64,000 nucleotides of DNA from Anas platyrhynchos (GCF_047663525.1 NC_092612.1:777501-841500); one strand, 5' to 3'. Shown: positions 10,201-20,332, numbered from the stretch's first letter. The notes: a model not told the origin generated them from the letters alone. Numbers and translations: made by a program.

Positions 10201-13200
10201 AGCCTGGGGCACTCAAGACTGAAAATCTCCCAGAGATGCATCACATTTGGATTAAAAACATTCCCAGGGTTCAGGGTTCCTGCTCCAGCCCCAGGAAATC
10301 GCCGTCACCGCCGCCTGTACTTCACGCCCGCTGTTCAAACTCCGCTCCTCTCCACTTGCTCGGGTTTAACAGCCAGCTGAGGAGCCTCTGCTTCCCATCT
10401 CCATCCTCACGGATATTTATAGGTGCTGACCGAGTCCTCCCCATCCTTGCCACGCGCTGGCCTGGGCTCCTGAGCTGTTAGCCGTGACGGATGCTCTGCC
10501 CTGGTGCTCCTCCAGCCTGCTCGAGCGTGGTCCCCGTGCCCGTGCCGCGGTCCCCACGCATGCCGGTGGCTCTCCGGAGGGTCGGTGGGGTCTGATCCTG
10601 GGGATGGTGCCCGGTGAGTGGTGTCTGTGCCCCTGCCGTGGCTCACGCTGGGTGCACAAAGGCTGCTGGGGAGCGGGTGGATGTCTGTCGGCTTGTTTTA
10701 ATTCGGTTAACGATGCTCTTGTGCTGCTACGACCGTAATTAGGGGATTAGGCTGCTCCAAGCCGCTGTTGTCCAAACTCAGAGCGCTCCCGCTCCGCCGC
10801 GATTGAGGACAGGGCATGAAACCCGCACAGGAGAGGACAGACCCACAATCTCTTAATTAACACAATTACCATCGCCTGCCACAGCGCTGGCCTCATTAAG
10901 GTATTAACACGGGGAGAGGCTCAGCAGAGGATGGGGGCACTGGGTGCCTGCGGTGCCTCCAGCATGCGATGGCCCCGGGGTCCTGGAAACCCCCTGGCAT
11001 TTCGGCATGATCCCCCTGCCCAGCTCCACCATCCATCAGTGGAGAGACCCCCCTGGGTCCTGCACCCTGACCTTGGGACCCCCCTCCCGAGCACGGAAAC
11101 CACCCCAGAGATTTCCTCCCCCTGCTTTGGCCCCGTGCCCCGGTGGCATCAGGGACCTGTGCCGCAGAGCCCCGATGTCCCTGACCCCACGGAGAGGTCC
11201 CGGTGCCGCAGAGCCGCGCTGCCACGACCCAGATCCTCGCTCACCTCCGTGCCCGACAGCTTGGCGAGCAGATGGGCACGGCTGGGCTGCCTTGATTTAA
11301 TTAAAACCCGCCGTGGCTGGAACCTGCCGGCCCTTGGCAGCACCGGGACACCACCACCACGGGACCAGGGGGCTTTGTCCCATCCTGCGATGGCACAGGG
11401 AGGGGACAAAGCAAGGTCCCCGACCCTCCTTACTCTGCTGTCCCTAGACATGAGCAAGGAGGGTTGGGGACCCTAGGAGGACGCAAGGACCGAGGCTGCC
11501 ACCCCAGGGAGGGGACACCGAGCACCGGGAGGACGCTTGGTGCACTGTGACTGCTCCAGCACCGTGCGGAGCATCCCCTGCACTGACAGCAGAGATCATT
11601 GGGGTTGGGTCCATGTTGGCACCCGGGTCCCAACAGCCCCCACAAGCACGGGGACAGGTGCTGGATGCTCCGGGAAGCATCCGTGCTCACCTTGCCAGCA
11701 CGGAGCTGCTGCCACCTGACAGCCCAGGCTGGTGCCAGCCCCTCGCCCTGGCACAGAGCATCCCTCGGCTGCGCCACCGTGGGCACCCCGAGCCCACTGT
11801 GCTGTTTGGGGCTCCAAAATTGCTCTGTGGGGCCAGCCCAGGCCCCCCCATGTCCTGCCTGGCCCTGGCACAAAGCAGGGCTCCTGGTGCTCAGGGCTCC
11901 TCTCCAGCATCTCCAGGAGGGGGAAGCAGATCCTCAGCTCCACAGCTCTGCGTTTCCACCTCCGCTCCCTCACTGCCCATCCCGGGCCCCTGCCCAACCT
12001 CCTGGCATCCCGCAACGGCACGAGGCATGCGAGCAAGCAGCGAGGGCTGCAAGGAACCAGAGCACCATCGGGGCTGCCCTGCTGGGACCCTCCTGAAGGA
12101 GGTGGCCAGGCCCACGGGAAGAGGGACAAAAATGATGCTCGGGCATCCCACAAAGCACCACGGGCACCTGGTTTTGGCTGCGAGCTGCTGCCTGCGCTCG
12201 TTCCAGATCCTGGCTGGCACAGGGAAATTAGAGAGGCACCACGCTCCAGAAAAATCAATGCTTCATTAATTAAACCTGTGCACATTTGCAGGGGGCTGCA
12301 ATTGGATTTATGAGGGGAAAAACAATATTCACGTCTCTCCTGGCTCCCCAAACCAGAAGCGGGCCCTGTCTGGGTGCTCCCCAAAACCTCGGTGTCCTCA
12401 TCCAGGTGCTCACTCCTGGGGCAGGTCGCCTCCTCTCCGAGGGGTGTTTTTTGGTCCCGCAGCTCATGGAAGGGGATGCTCCATCCCAAAGCACATGGCT
12501 GGCACCACGGGAGCTGCTCGAGAGCTTTGAGCCCAGTGGGTTTTCGGCACGGCTCCGACATCTGCTGCGCGGGCTGATCCGGGCGGCGCGCGAATCCACA
12601 GTCTGGGCCGCCCAGAGCCCAGCTTCCAGGCTCCTCCGTGCAAGCAGCTGCCTCGCTCCAGATTTTGTTATAGGAGGGGGAAACCTGCTCCGGTTTCCAT
12701 GCATCTGCTCGGTGCTGTGCTCCTCTTCCTCGCACGCCTGCGGAGGATGCAGGGTTTTTGTGCACGATGGATGCATCCCGGTCCCTCTGCGGTGCTCTCC
12801 TGCTGGCAGTGATGATCCTGCAGCACCGGGTCCCCTCCTGCCCGGTGCCATTTGGACCCCTCTGGCAGCCGGGTGCTTTGGGAAGGTTCCCAGGTTCTGC
12901 CTCACGGCTACGGGGACAAACCCATCCCGCAGCACGGTTTGCGTCCTCTGGTGCCAAAACGTCCCTCTGCCAGCTCCCAGCCCCACGCCTCCAGCCGAGC
13001 CTTCCCCCAGAGCAAGGGGTTTAATCTCCAGGTGACATTTCAAGGAATACTCACTGGGAGAAGAAGAAAACATGGCCCCGAGGAGCCTGCTCCCAACCCC
13101 GAGTAGGACCTAAACCAACCCATGTCCCAACACCGCATTTTGCCTGATTTCTCCAACCTTAGGCACGCACAGGAGCAGTTTCCAGGAAGGGGGAGAGCAA

Positions 13201-16200
13201 GGGCAGAGCCCAGCTCCGTGTCACAGCCTGCTCTGAACCCTGGGGCTTTGCTGGGCTTCTCCCAGTGCCTTTGCCCTCAGCACCCTGTGGAGCATCCCCA
13301 GTATCCTGCAGCTCCGAGGGCACCAAGGTCCTGCGGGGTCCCGGCTCCTGCTGCGGAGCACCGGGGGTCACCTCCCTGCGGGGGGGAGCTGTCAGCCCTG
13401 CCTGCCACCTCACCAGGGTTGAGCAGCTGAAACGAGGCCAGCAATTAGCACCGAATCCAGGAGCAGCAGCTGAAGGAGCTGAAGGGAACGGGCCCGAAGC
13501 TCTCAGCTGATGGGGTGGATGCGCCTCACCTCCGAGCCCCTGCGCTGCGCCTTGAGGGAGCATCCCCTGCTCCGGGGGGGCTTCTCCCCACCCTACACCC
13601 ATCACTCTCCCGCTCACCCCAGGGCTGGGTGAAGCCTCTGCAGAGCACTGGGATGGATCCAGTTGCTGTGGGGGCCGGGGAAGCCCTCCGACAGCAGCTC
13701 CTGCCTGCAGCGCTGGCAGCTGCACAAAGGCGGGTGCCGCTGGCGCCTTTGAGCAGCCAGAGTTCCTTTGGAGTCCCCAAAAGGAGAAAGAGCCACAGGG
13801 GAACCAGGGAGGGAGGTTGGGAATTCTGGAAGCCAGCCCTCCTCCTCCTCCCATCAGCAGGCAGGGACCACCTGGCCCCATCCCCTCTTGTCCTGGGGGG
13901 ATCAGGGGATGGGTGGGGAGGGACCTCCAGGACCCCCTGCACCACTCCAGGCTGCCATGAGCTCTTCCATCCTGTGGCCTCCGACACTTCCAGGGCTGGG
14001 GCATCCTCCTCCTGCCCCAAAAGGGCCCCATTTTGTCCATCTCCCAGTCCTGGACCTCCCAAAATCTCATCTCACCTCCGGCACGGGACCGTGTCTGAGG
14101 GCTCTCGGCCCCTTGGACGGGGAGCAGCTGCTCACCACTTTTCTGAGCGTGTTTTTTAGCTCCTACCCTAAGGCCAATCTCCACCACGAGTGTTGCCAAG
14201 GAAACGAGCTCTTTGCTTTGACAGTTCTGTTTTAAGGATCTCCTGCCTGCCCAGCGAGGTGTCTTCGAAATGGTTGCTTCAGATGCCCCGGCGGATTGCT
14301 TGTTGCTTTGCAGGCATCCAAACACGCGCCCGGCTCTGCCCAGGCTGGCAGGAGAAATTGCTGCTGCCGGCTGTCCGAGGATTAAACACACAAGTTGTGC
14401 ACGAGGGCATTTGTTACCTGGGAATAAGGAATCATTCCCTCTGTTCTGGGAAACCCTGGCGGCTCCATTCCCTGCCCAGGGGCCGGCGTGCCTGCTGGTG
14501 GGTGCCGCACATCGATGCCATGTCCTGACTTCACAGGAAGAGGAGGGAAAAGTCATTTTGGAAGAAAAAAATAGGGTTGAATCCCACTGTCCTTCACTTG
14601 GCTGCAACAGATGCCGCGATGGATGATCTGCTGTGGCCGGCTGCAGTGGGGAGCCCCCAGATCCCAAGGGAGGCCCCAGGGTAACAGAGCTCTGAGCTTC
14701 GGCTGCGTGCCACCAGCTCCCCTCTGCCATCGCCCAGACTCTGCCTTTTGGAGGTGAAACCCCCAACATCATGGGGAGAGGAAAAAAAAAGCCTAAAGTG
14801 GTGAAATGTGAAGAGGCAGAGCGGAACCCACTGAGGGAGCCCCGAGATGCTGACCTGCAAGGGCAGAGGCAAGCCAACAGCATGGCACGGATGCCACGGA
14901 GCACATCCTGCCTCTGGAAAACAGCTCCCCGGGGCGCACGGGGCAGCAGCATCCCGGCAATTCCTCTCTTCTGGCCCGATCAGTGCTCTGCTTGCTGCTG
15001 GAGATCAGCGAAGGCTTCCCAGGGCATGCGGCGGCCACAAGTCAGGGGCTCCATCAATAGCAGCAGGGCAGGACGGGCACCTCGGGAGCCTTGAGCGACA
15101 GCAGCAGGCTGGAAAAAACTGATGCTGCGCACCGGGCTCGCCTGTAAACAGGCTGGGGTGGAAATACAGAGGCTGAGCTGGAAATAAAGAGGCTGAGGAA
15201 CCGCATCTGGGGATGGAGCCACACACCCAGGTGCCACGTGGGGATTCGGGTGCCCAGGTCGCTGCCCCGGCTCGGTGCAGGATGCCCGGGGGGCTCGGCA
15301 GCCACAGCAGCTGCCGCCGGCCCCGCGGCCTCGCCGCATTACAGCGGAGGCCAAGCGTGGCGCTGCGCAGGTGACCGGAATGGTTAAACATCTTCCTGCC
15401 CAGCCCTCGGCGCCCGTCTCCGCTTCTTCTCCGCCTTCCTCCGCTGTTATTTATGCTCGCGGCGCCGAGCCTCGCCTGGGGAAGGGCTCCTGGCACCGAG
15501 GATGCTCGAATCCAACCCAAACCGGCCTTTCTGCGCCTGGCTCTCCTCTGCCCTTCCACACCAGAGCACGGCGAGAGGCTGGGACAGCACCGGGAGCTCG
15601 TCCCCAGCAGGATGGAGCCCCAGTTTTGTGCCAGACTGGGAGAGAACTGGACCAGATGGTTCAAGCTGAGCTGCCCCAGTAATCCGGGCAGGATCGGGTC
15701 CATCTGCCTGCGTGGGTGTCACCGCGCTGGCATCGCCTCCAAAGGCCCACCGAGGCACCGAGGGCACGACTCAATCTGTGCCCTGCTGGGGCTGGGCACG
15801 GGGGAACCACGGCACCTGCCTGCATGGGGGGCACGGCGCTTCCCCAGGGGTGTCTGCATGAGCAGATCGGGCTCTACAGCAGCAAACACCGGGAGAAAAA
15901 GCCCGGTGGCACCCAAACGGAGCCCACCAAGCGCCAAGACCACCGTCACGCCACCTTGGGCACGCGCTCGGGTCCCGCAGCCCCCTCCTTGCTCAGGCTG
16001 CTGCTCCCCTGGCGAGTCCCCGAATGGCACCTTGGCTCGGGGTAAAACTAGGTTAAAACCGACCTAGTGAAAACAAACAAAAATGTTCGCTTTCCTGCAG
16101 ATTCCTCCATCTGGCGGCGTGCCGGGCCGTGCCAGCTCTGGGGTGAGCACCCAGATGTAGCCGCCCCCGGTCCCTCCAGCAGCTCCGGGGAGGCACAGAA

Positions 16201-19200
16201 GCAGAGCAGGGGGAGGCAGCAGCTTGAAGGCAGGGGACCACACATTGGGGGGGGGTCCTCGACAAGCCCTCCATCCCCTTCCAAAGGGGGGGCCTGGGTT
16301 TGGGATGGAGACACATCTTGCTTGGGCAGCAGCACCCTGGGGCTCTCGGGACGCTTCTCCAACCCTATGCAACGCTCCCCTGCTCTGTGCCAAACCCGAG
16401 GAATCATTGGGATCGGTTCCCACCCCTGCCAGCACGTCCCCTCGCTGTCTGGGTATGTCCAGGGCGGCTCTGCGGGGTTTATCCCAGGCATTGTCTTCAA
16501 ATCCAACCCGGGCTGAGCCGGCCGCGCCGTGCCAGGGCGCTGAGCAGCGGCTTTTCCGCCCCAGCTGCCCTCCGCTCGGATGCTCCGTTTCGGCCGCTTT
16601 CACTGATCCCTGGCCACGGTGCCAAAGCTGCTCGCCTTCCCCCAGCAGGCAGCTGATGGGAACCCCCCAAAAAGGGGCTGTAGGGGTACAGAGGGGTCAC
16701 ACTCAACCCCCTCGTGCTGTGCCCGCCGAGGTCTCATGCTGGGAGCAGACGGGGAGCCCTGGTGACACTGCACATGGGGTGGGTACGGGCACGGCCCCAC
16801 GCAGCAAAAAAAGGGGATTACGTTATCCTCTGACAGCTCCTGGGGGATGCAGAGCTCTTGGCAGCCGCCTTGGGGACAGGAGCCAGCCCCCAGCTGTCCC
16901 CTCACCCCCCCGTGCCACTGGGATCCCAAGCAGGGCCCCACTGCTGGAGGTGCCATTTGGGGTCCCACCTCCGTGCCCAGCGTCCCCCTGACACCTCCAG
17001 GAGCTTTCCCATGAGCTGGGGAAGGGCGAGTGGTGTTCATGTCCCTAAAACTCCCCCGAGGTGACCCACGGCCACCCCCCAGCCACAAAATGCTGCTCCT
17101 AGATGAGCAGGGGGTGGCATCTTACATGCAGAGAGCTCCTCCAGCGTGCCCTGGCCAAGCAGATGTCTCCAGAAGAACGGTGCCACCCTTCCCATGGGGA
17201 CAGCATCCCAAAGCCCCCCAAACCCTAAATACTGCGGGGTTTCTAGTGGTAGGGAATGGGCTCAGGACAAGTGGAGCAGCTCTGGTAGGGGACGAGGGAC
17301 GTGCGCCCTGCCCCGTGCTGCGCCCCACGGCCCGGCTGTCCTCGTGCCACCCACGGTCGGGTGCCAAGAGCGAGGGGGCGCCGAGAAAAACAGCCCCGGG
17401 GAGCCCGGTTTTGGCACGCTGAGGCTCCCCCCGGGGAGCAGAGCCGCTCAAACAAAAGGCTCCCACAGCTCCGGAGAGCGGAATAACATGGGGGGGGGAC
17501 ACACGAGGGGGGGGGGGGCATCCTCACGGCGCAGCCAACCACGCAAGGCAGCCCAAACACTGAGCAATGTGCCGACGGCAGCACGGCTCCGGCCAAGCCC
17601 ACGACCGCCGCCAGGCAGTGCCAGCACCGCCACGGCCCCAAAAATCCCCCTCCTGCCCCCAAAAATACAAGGGGAGGTGCGAGGCTGCGGCGGCTCCTCC
17701 AGCACCTTCCAGTTTGGCTCACTGGGGTCCCCCTGGGGCTTTCCACGGTGGCTGCTGGGGAGCCCGGGGACAAATCCTGCAGCATCACCGCGCCCTCGGA
17801 CGAGCAGCTCAGGACCACAAACGCCACCACTGCCCCCCCCAGCAGGGCTCTTGCTCAGCCCCCCCCACAGCCACCCCCGGCCCCAAATCCCCCAAATCCT
17901 TGCGGTTTGGGTTCCTACAGGAGCCCGGGGGGCCACAACCTGCAGGAAAACAGAGCCACAACCCCCCCCCCATGGTGATGCTGTGTGACAGCCACCTCCT
18001 CCAAACCACAGGGGGGGGTCCGCTGTTTGCAGGGTGCAGGAACCCCCCCTGGAGACCCCCTCCCCTAAAAGCCACCTCCCCAAACACACAGCACCGAGCA
18101 TCTCCAGACACAACCAGGGGGCTGCAGGGGGCTGCATCTCCGCTCAGCGACGGGAAAAAAAAAAAAATCCCAAAAAAACCCAAAGCGCAGCCATTTATGT
18201 GCCACCCCCCCCCCCTTTATTTCTCCCGCCCCCCCAAGTGATATTTGCTTTGCGGCACTTCATTAAAGGGCGCCCGGCCACGCAGCGCGGCGCGGGTAAA
18301 CACCCTTTGTCTGGAGGGCTCGGGGGAGCTGCGTGCCCCCGCAGAGCAAACACGCCGCGGATTTATGGGATGCTCGGGGATTTATGGGATGCTCGGATGC
18401 CATCAGACGCCCGCGCCGGGGCTGTGCCCAGCTGCGTCCCCCCCCCCTGCATCGCCCAGACCCCCCCACCACAGGGCGAGGCAGGGCGGTGCTGAGCCTC
18501 CAAATGGGTGCTCCTTTCCCCAAAATGGGGGATTTAGGATTTTTTTTTTTTTTTTTTTTCTGGGGGGCTTCAAATCTAGGGGGGCTGCCCCACCCCATAA
18601 GGGTGTCACCGTCACCCCCCCCCCCCGGAGGATGTCACCATCACCGTGCCCATCTCATGGGGGTGTCACCATCACCCCCCCCTCCCAATAAATCCTTGGA
18701 CGATGTCACCAACGCCCCCCCCATATCTCAGATTGTCACCATCCCCCTGTCCCCCCCTCCCCAAGGACTGTCACCATCCCCCCCCCGAGGATGTCACCAG
18801 CACCCTGCCCACCCCACAGGGCGGTCACCAGCGCCCTCCCCCCCACCAAAACCCCGCCGATGTCACCGCCGCCCTGCCCATCCCTGGGGGGACGCCACCA
18901 TCGCCCCCCCCAACCCCAAAAAAACGCCACCACCCCCCCTCCCCACAGGGCTGTCACCCCACAGGGGTGCCACCACCGTGCCCACCCCACCCCATAGGGA
19001 TCCTTCCCCACTGGGGGGGGGTCTGCCCCTAATCCCCATGGGGCTGTCACCACCGTGCACCCCCCCCAATCCACGGGGGGGGCACCACCATGCACATCCC
19101 CACCCCATGGGGGTGCCACCACCGTGTCCCCCCACCCCACAGGTGCCTGACCCCAAAACGTTGGGGCTGCCCCCCCCCCATGGGGGTCTGCCCCCCCCCC

Positions 19201-19960
19201 CAATGCCAATCTGCCCCCCCTCCCCCAGTGCTCAGCCCCCCGCCATCCCCCCACGGCTCAGTGGGGAGGGGTTGGGGGGGGGATAAATTTCAGTCGTGCC
19301 CCCCCCGGAGGTGTCGTGTCCCCCCCCCAAAAAAAAAAACGGGCTCCGCCGCCCGCCGGGGCCTGTCTGGAACCTTCCGCCGCCCCAGCCCCGCCCCGGG
19401 CGGGGACGGAGACCGGGGGGGGGGGCACACACCGGAGGGGGGGGGGTGATTTGGGGGGGGGGGCTCAAGGTCACGGAGCCGCCGGTGCCCCCCCCCCCCC
19501 CCCTCCTCCTCCTCCTCCTCCTCCTCCTCCTCCTCCTCCCGGGGCCGCTGCTCCCGGTTCCGTTCTCCCGGGGCGGACCCCGAGGGCAGGGCCGGGGCGG
19601 GGCGGCGGGGGCGGGTCCGGGGTGGGGCGGCACCTGCCGGGCCCCGCCGTGCCTGACCCACATAACGGCGGGGAGCCCGGGACCCCCCCCCCGTTAAACC
19701 CGGCACCCCCCCCATTAAACCCCCGTTAAACCCCGTTATCCCCTTTAGGATGCGGAGGGGAAGGAGGGGACCCCCTGTAACCCCCCCCATCCGTTACCCC
19801 CCCCCCAATCCGTTACCCCCCCCTCCGTGTGTGCCCCCCCCCCACCTTTCCGTTAACCACCCCCCCCCCCCGGTACCGGCAGCCGCTCACCGTCCCGGGA
19901 GAGATTCCCCTTGGCGGCCCCGAGGAGCAGCAGCAGGAGGCTGAGCACGGAGGGCGGCAT
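4177..19960 (-). CDS. CADM3: CADM3, cell adhesion molecule 3 (nectin-like 1 / SynCAM3), nine coding exons
   Basis: Coding exons, 5' to 3' on the minus strand: 19960-19891, 9269-9129, 9049-8897, 8698-8561, 8322-8152, 8051-7961, 7742-7573, 5184-5059 and 4295-4177. They total 1179 nt, which is 392 residues plus stop; human CADM3 is about 398, and the difference lies in the signal peptide. Layout: signal peptide 1-18; Ig1 (V type) about 28-121 with Cys44/Cys104; Ig2 about 126-225 with Cys146/Cys203; Ig3 about 228-311 with Cys248/Cys293; stalk 312-325; membrane helix about 326-350; basic RHK and a 4.1-binding-like segment; C-terminal EYFI. NXS glycosylation sites are at N19 and N284. The tail [10 protein letters not shown] separates CADM3 from CADM1, CADM2 and CADM4. 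Family knowledge: neural Ca-independent homophilic and heterophilic adhesion at synapses and axon-glia contacts, with the tail binding protein 4.1-type and PDZ/MAGUK scaffolds. All introns are phase 1 except the exon 6/7 intron, which is phase 2. Confidence 0.97.
4296..5058 (-). other. CADM3: CADM3 intron 8
   Basis: This 763-bp intron lies between the membrane exon and the tail exon, with GT/AG ends. It contains a short GAGGAG run near 4738-4757. I see no additional exon. Confidence 0.85.
5059..5184 (-). CDS. CADM3: CADM3 exon 8: stalk and membrane helix
   Basis: The exon encodes residues 312-353: a short Ser/Pro/Thr stalk ([13 protein letters not shown]), the hydrophobic helix starting [15 protein letters not shown], and the stop-transfer HYLIRHK. 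The acceptor is GGGCAG|ACGCCA and the donor is AAAG|GTACGG. An (AG)11 run lies about 30 bp upstream of the exon in the sense direction. Confidence 0.96.
5213..5234. repeat. (AG)n microsatellite
   Basis: Eleven uninterrupted AG units lie in CADM3 intron 7, close to the branch-point region of the membrane exon. Confidence 0.9.
6661..6752 (+). repeat. Polypurine tract of GGGAAAA units
   Basis: Roughly 90 bp of almost pure A/G on + is built from degenerate GGGAAA and GGGAAAA units; only one C and two T interrupt it. On the CADM3 sense strand it is polypyrimidine. Confidence 0.85.
7573..7742 (-). CDS. CADM3: CADM3 exon 7: rest of Ig3
   Basis: The exon encodes residues 255-311, from [12 protein letters not shown] through [16 protein letters not shown] (Cys293, with glycosylation site N284-K-S) to KYNLDVS. 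The acceptor is CCGCAG|CCCCCA and the donor is AGTG|GTAAGG. A 2.4-kb intron follows before the membrane exon. Confidence 0.95.
7961..8051 (-). CDS. CADM3: CADM3 exon 6: first part of Ig3
   Basis: The exon encodes residues 225-254, from [11 protein letters not shown] through [11 protein letters not shown] (Cys248) to GQGNP. The acceptor is TTGCAG|ACAAAC and the donor is CCGT|GTAAGG. It ends in phase 2, unlike every other CADM3 junction here. Confidence 0.95.
8152..8322 (-). CDS. CADM3: CADM3 exon 5: second half of Ig2
   Basis: The exon encodes residues 168-224, including [22 protein letters not shown] with Cys203, and [10 protein letters not shown]. The acceptor is CCACAG|CCGAGG and the donor is CACT|GTACGT. 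The stretch 168-175 (AEGTEVVE) differs most from the human sequence as I remember it; the rest aligns without gaps. Confidence 0.95.
8561..8698 (-). CDS. CADM3: CADM3 exon 4: first half of Ig2
   Basis: The exon encodes residues 122-167, starting GIPQKPQI, with Cys146 in [13 protein letters not shown] and the core tryptophan in LRWKKG. The acceptor is CCCCCAG|GAATCC and the donor is AAGG|GTGGGT. The SSGSKPAA block is a CADM-family signature. Confidence 0.95.
8897..9049 (-). CDS. CADM3: CADM3 exon 3: second half of Ig1
   Basis: The exon encodes residues 71-121, from ALRDNRIQL through ADEGEYTC (F-strand Cys104, with the DxGxYxC motif) to TAKALVTVL. The acceptor is CCCCAG|CCCTGC and the donor is CTGG|GTACGT. 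The intron separating it from exon 2 (9050-9128) is only 79 bp, close to the practical minimum for vertebrate splicing. Confidence 0.96.
9129..9269 (-). CDS. CADM3: CADM3 exon 2: first half of Ig1
   Basis: The acceptor is GCGCCCAG followed by AG AGC CAG; the first two bases complete codon 24 (GAG). The exon encodes residues 24-70, including [15 protein letters not shown] with the B-strand Cys44, LQW (Trp56) and [10 protein letters not shown]. The donor is CGAG|GTGAGT. An AG two bases further in would break the reading frame, which fixes the start at 9269. Confidence 0.96.
10691..10910. promoter_or_regulatory. AT-rich TAAT cluster, candidate intronic enhancer
   Basis: The interval contains TTTTAATTCGGTTAAC, CGTAATTAGGGG, CTTAATTAACACAATTACC and CATTAAGGTATTAAC inside intron 1, where surrounding DNA is GC-rich. 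TAATTA cores are typical homeodomain targets. No conservation data are available here. Confidence 0.35.
12253..12315. promoter_or_regulatory. Second TAATTA-bearing AT island in intron 1
   Basis: ATTAATTAAA at 12265-12274 is followed by GCAATTGGATTTATG. A similar isolated TTTAATTAAAA sits at 11296-11306. These could be homeodomain sites; the short length makes chance possible. Confidence 0.25.
18540..18559 (+). repeat. T20 homopolymer
   Basis: An uninterrupted T run lies in CADM3 intron 1, directly before the C-rich minisatellite. Confidence 0.9.
18596..19160. repeat. C-rich minisatellite built on GTCACC
   Basis: The phrase TGTCACCA or TGCCACCA followed by a C-run, CCCACCCCA and GGG recurs roughly every 35-50 bp across about 560 bp. 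Units are diverged and of uneven length. It lies in CADM3 intron 1 less than 1 kb from the end of exon 1; the sense strand is therefore G-rich. Confidence 0.75.
19488..19540 (+). repeat. C16 followed by (CCT)n
   Basis: A run of about 16 C is followed by twelve or so CTC/CCT trinucleotides. On the CADM3 sense strand this reads (GGA)n then G-run, which can form G-quadruplexes. It lies about 350 bp inside intron 1. Confidence 0.9.
19891..19960 (-). CDS. CADM3: CADM3 exon 1: start codon and signal peptide
   Basis: The exon encodes residues 1-23 plus one base of codon 24. It starts MPPSV, runs through six consecutive leucines (8-13), and ends GAAKG before NLSRD, which matches the NLSQD at the start of mature human CADM3. 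The start context on the minus strand is AGCACCATGC. The donor is GACG|GTGAGC. The signal peptide is about six residues shorter than the human one and lacks a positive charge before the leucine core. Human CADM3 has an optional 34-residue exon after this one; I did not find a counterpart in intron 1. Confidence 0.95.
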
Positions 19961-20075
19961 GGTGCTGAGCACCGGTGGGGGGGGGGGGCGGCCCCGGGGG
20001 GGGGTGAAGGGGGTAAGGGGAGGGGGGAGCGGCGGCGGCGGTGGCTCCGTTCCCGTCGCCGCTCTCCCGGTCTGG
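19961..20075 (-). other. CADM3: CADM3 5' UTR (proposed)
   Basis: This is sequence between the proposed start site and the ATG. On the sense strand it is C-rich with CCG repeats and ends GTGCTCAGCACC before the ATG. The extent depends on the inferred TATA element. Confidence 0.35.
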
Positions 20076-20100
20076 AGCCGGCGGTGCGGCAGCGGCGGGG

Positions 20101-20108
20101 ATTAAATA
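20101..20108 (-). promoter_or_regulatory. CADM3: TATA-like element TATTTAAT
   Basis: On the minus strand GCGCTCTATTTAATCCCC stands alone in GC-rich DNA. A start site 25-30 bp downstream would be near 20075, giving a 5' UTR of about 115 nt with no upstream ATG that I can see. Confidence 0.4.
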
Positions 20109-20287
20109 GAGCGCGAGGGAGAGACCATTCGCAACGCGCCGGCGGGGGGGGGCACACGGGGGGGGGGCAGCGCCGGTGCCGCCCCCGTCTGTGCCCGGGT
20201 AAACAGTGCCCGCGCCGGCTGCCCCCCCCCCAAAGCTAACAGCCCCCCCCTCCCCCAGCCTTAGGGTGTTGTGGTGCGGTCCGTGCT

Positions 20288-20332
20288 GGGGGGGGGGGGG
20301 GCACACACACACACTGGGGGGGGGGGGGGGGG
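20288..20332 (+). repeat. G14-(CA)n-G17 block
   Basis: A run of 14 G, then about seven CA units, then 17 G lies about 200 bp upstream of the proposed CADM3 start. Exact run lengths may be uncertain because such tracts assemble poorly. Confidence 0.85.

Larger units (their letters stand above)
9270..19890 (-). other. CADM3: CADM3 intron 1
   Basis: This 10,621-bp intron separates the signal-peptide exon from Ig1. It contains AT-rich TAAT-bearing islands (10691-10910, 11296-11306, 12253-12315), a C-rich minisatellite (18596-19160) and a (CCT)n tract (19502-19540). Long minus-strand open frames at 11596-12957 and 13159-14952 are probably chance. Confidence 0.9.
19300..20250 (-). promoter_or_regulatory. 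CADM3: CpG-rich promoter region of CADM3
   Basis: Very GC- and CpG-rich sequence surrounds the signal-peptide exon. It contains the TATA-like element at 20101-20108 and a C-rich putative 5' UTR leading into the ATG at 19960. Boundaries are approximate. Confidence 0.55.

Noticed and set aside
11596-12957. 453-codon minus-strand open frame in intron 1
   Set aside because: No recognisable domain, low-complexity GC-driven residues and competing open frames on +. Treated as chance.
13159-14952. 597-codon open frame on the minus strand in CADM3 intron 1
   Set aside because: Composition is Gly/Ser/Pro/Arg-rich as expected from GC-rich random sequence. There is no domain, overlapping frames are open on the other strand, and it lies inside a well-defined intron of the same strand.
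15500-15520. CTCGAATCCAAC, resembling part of a tRNA B-box
   Set aside because: No matching A-box or cloverleaf arms nearby; I found no tRNA in the window.
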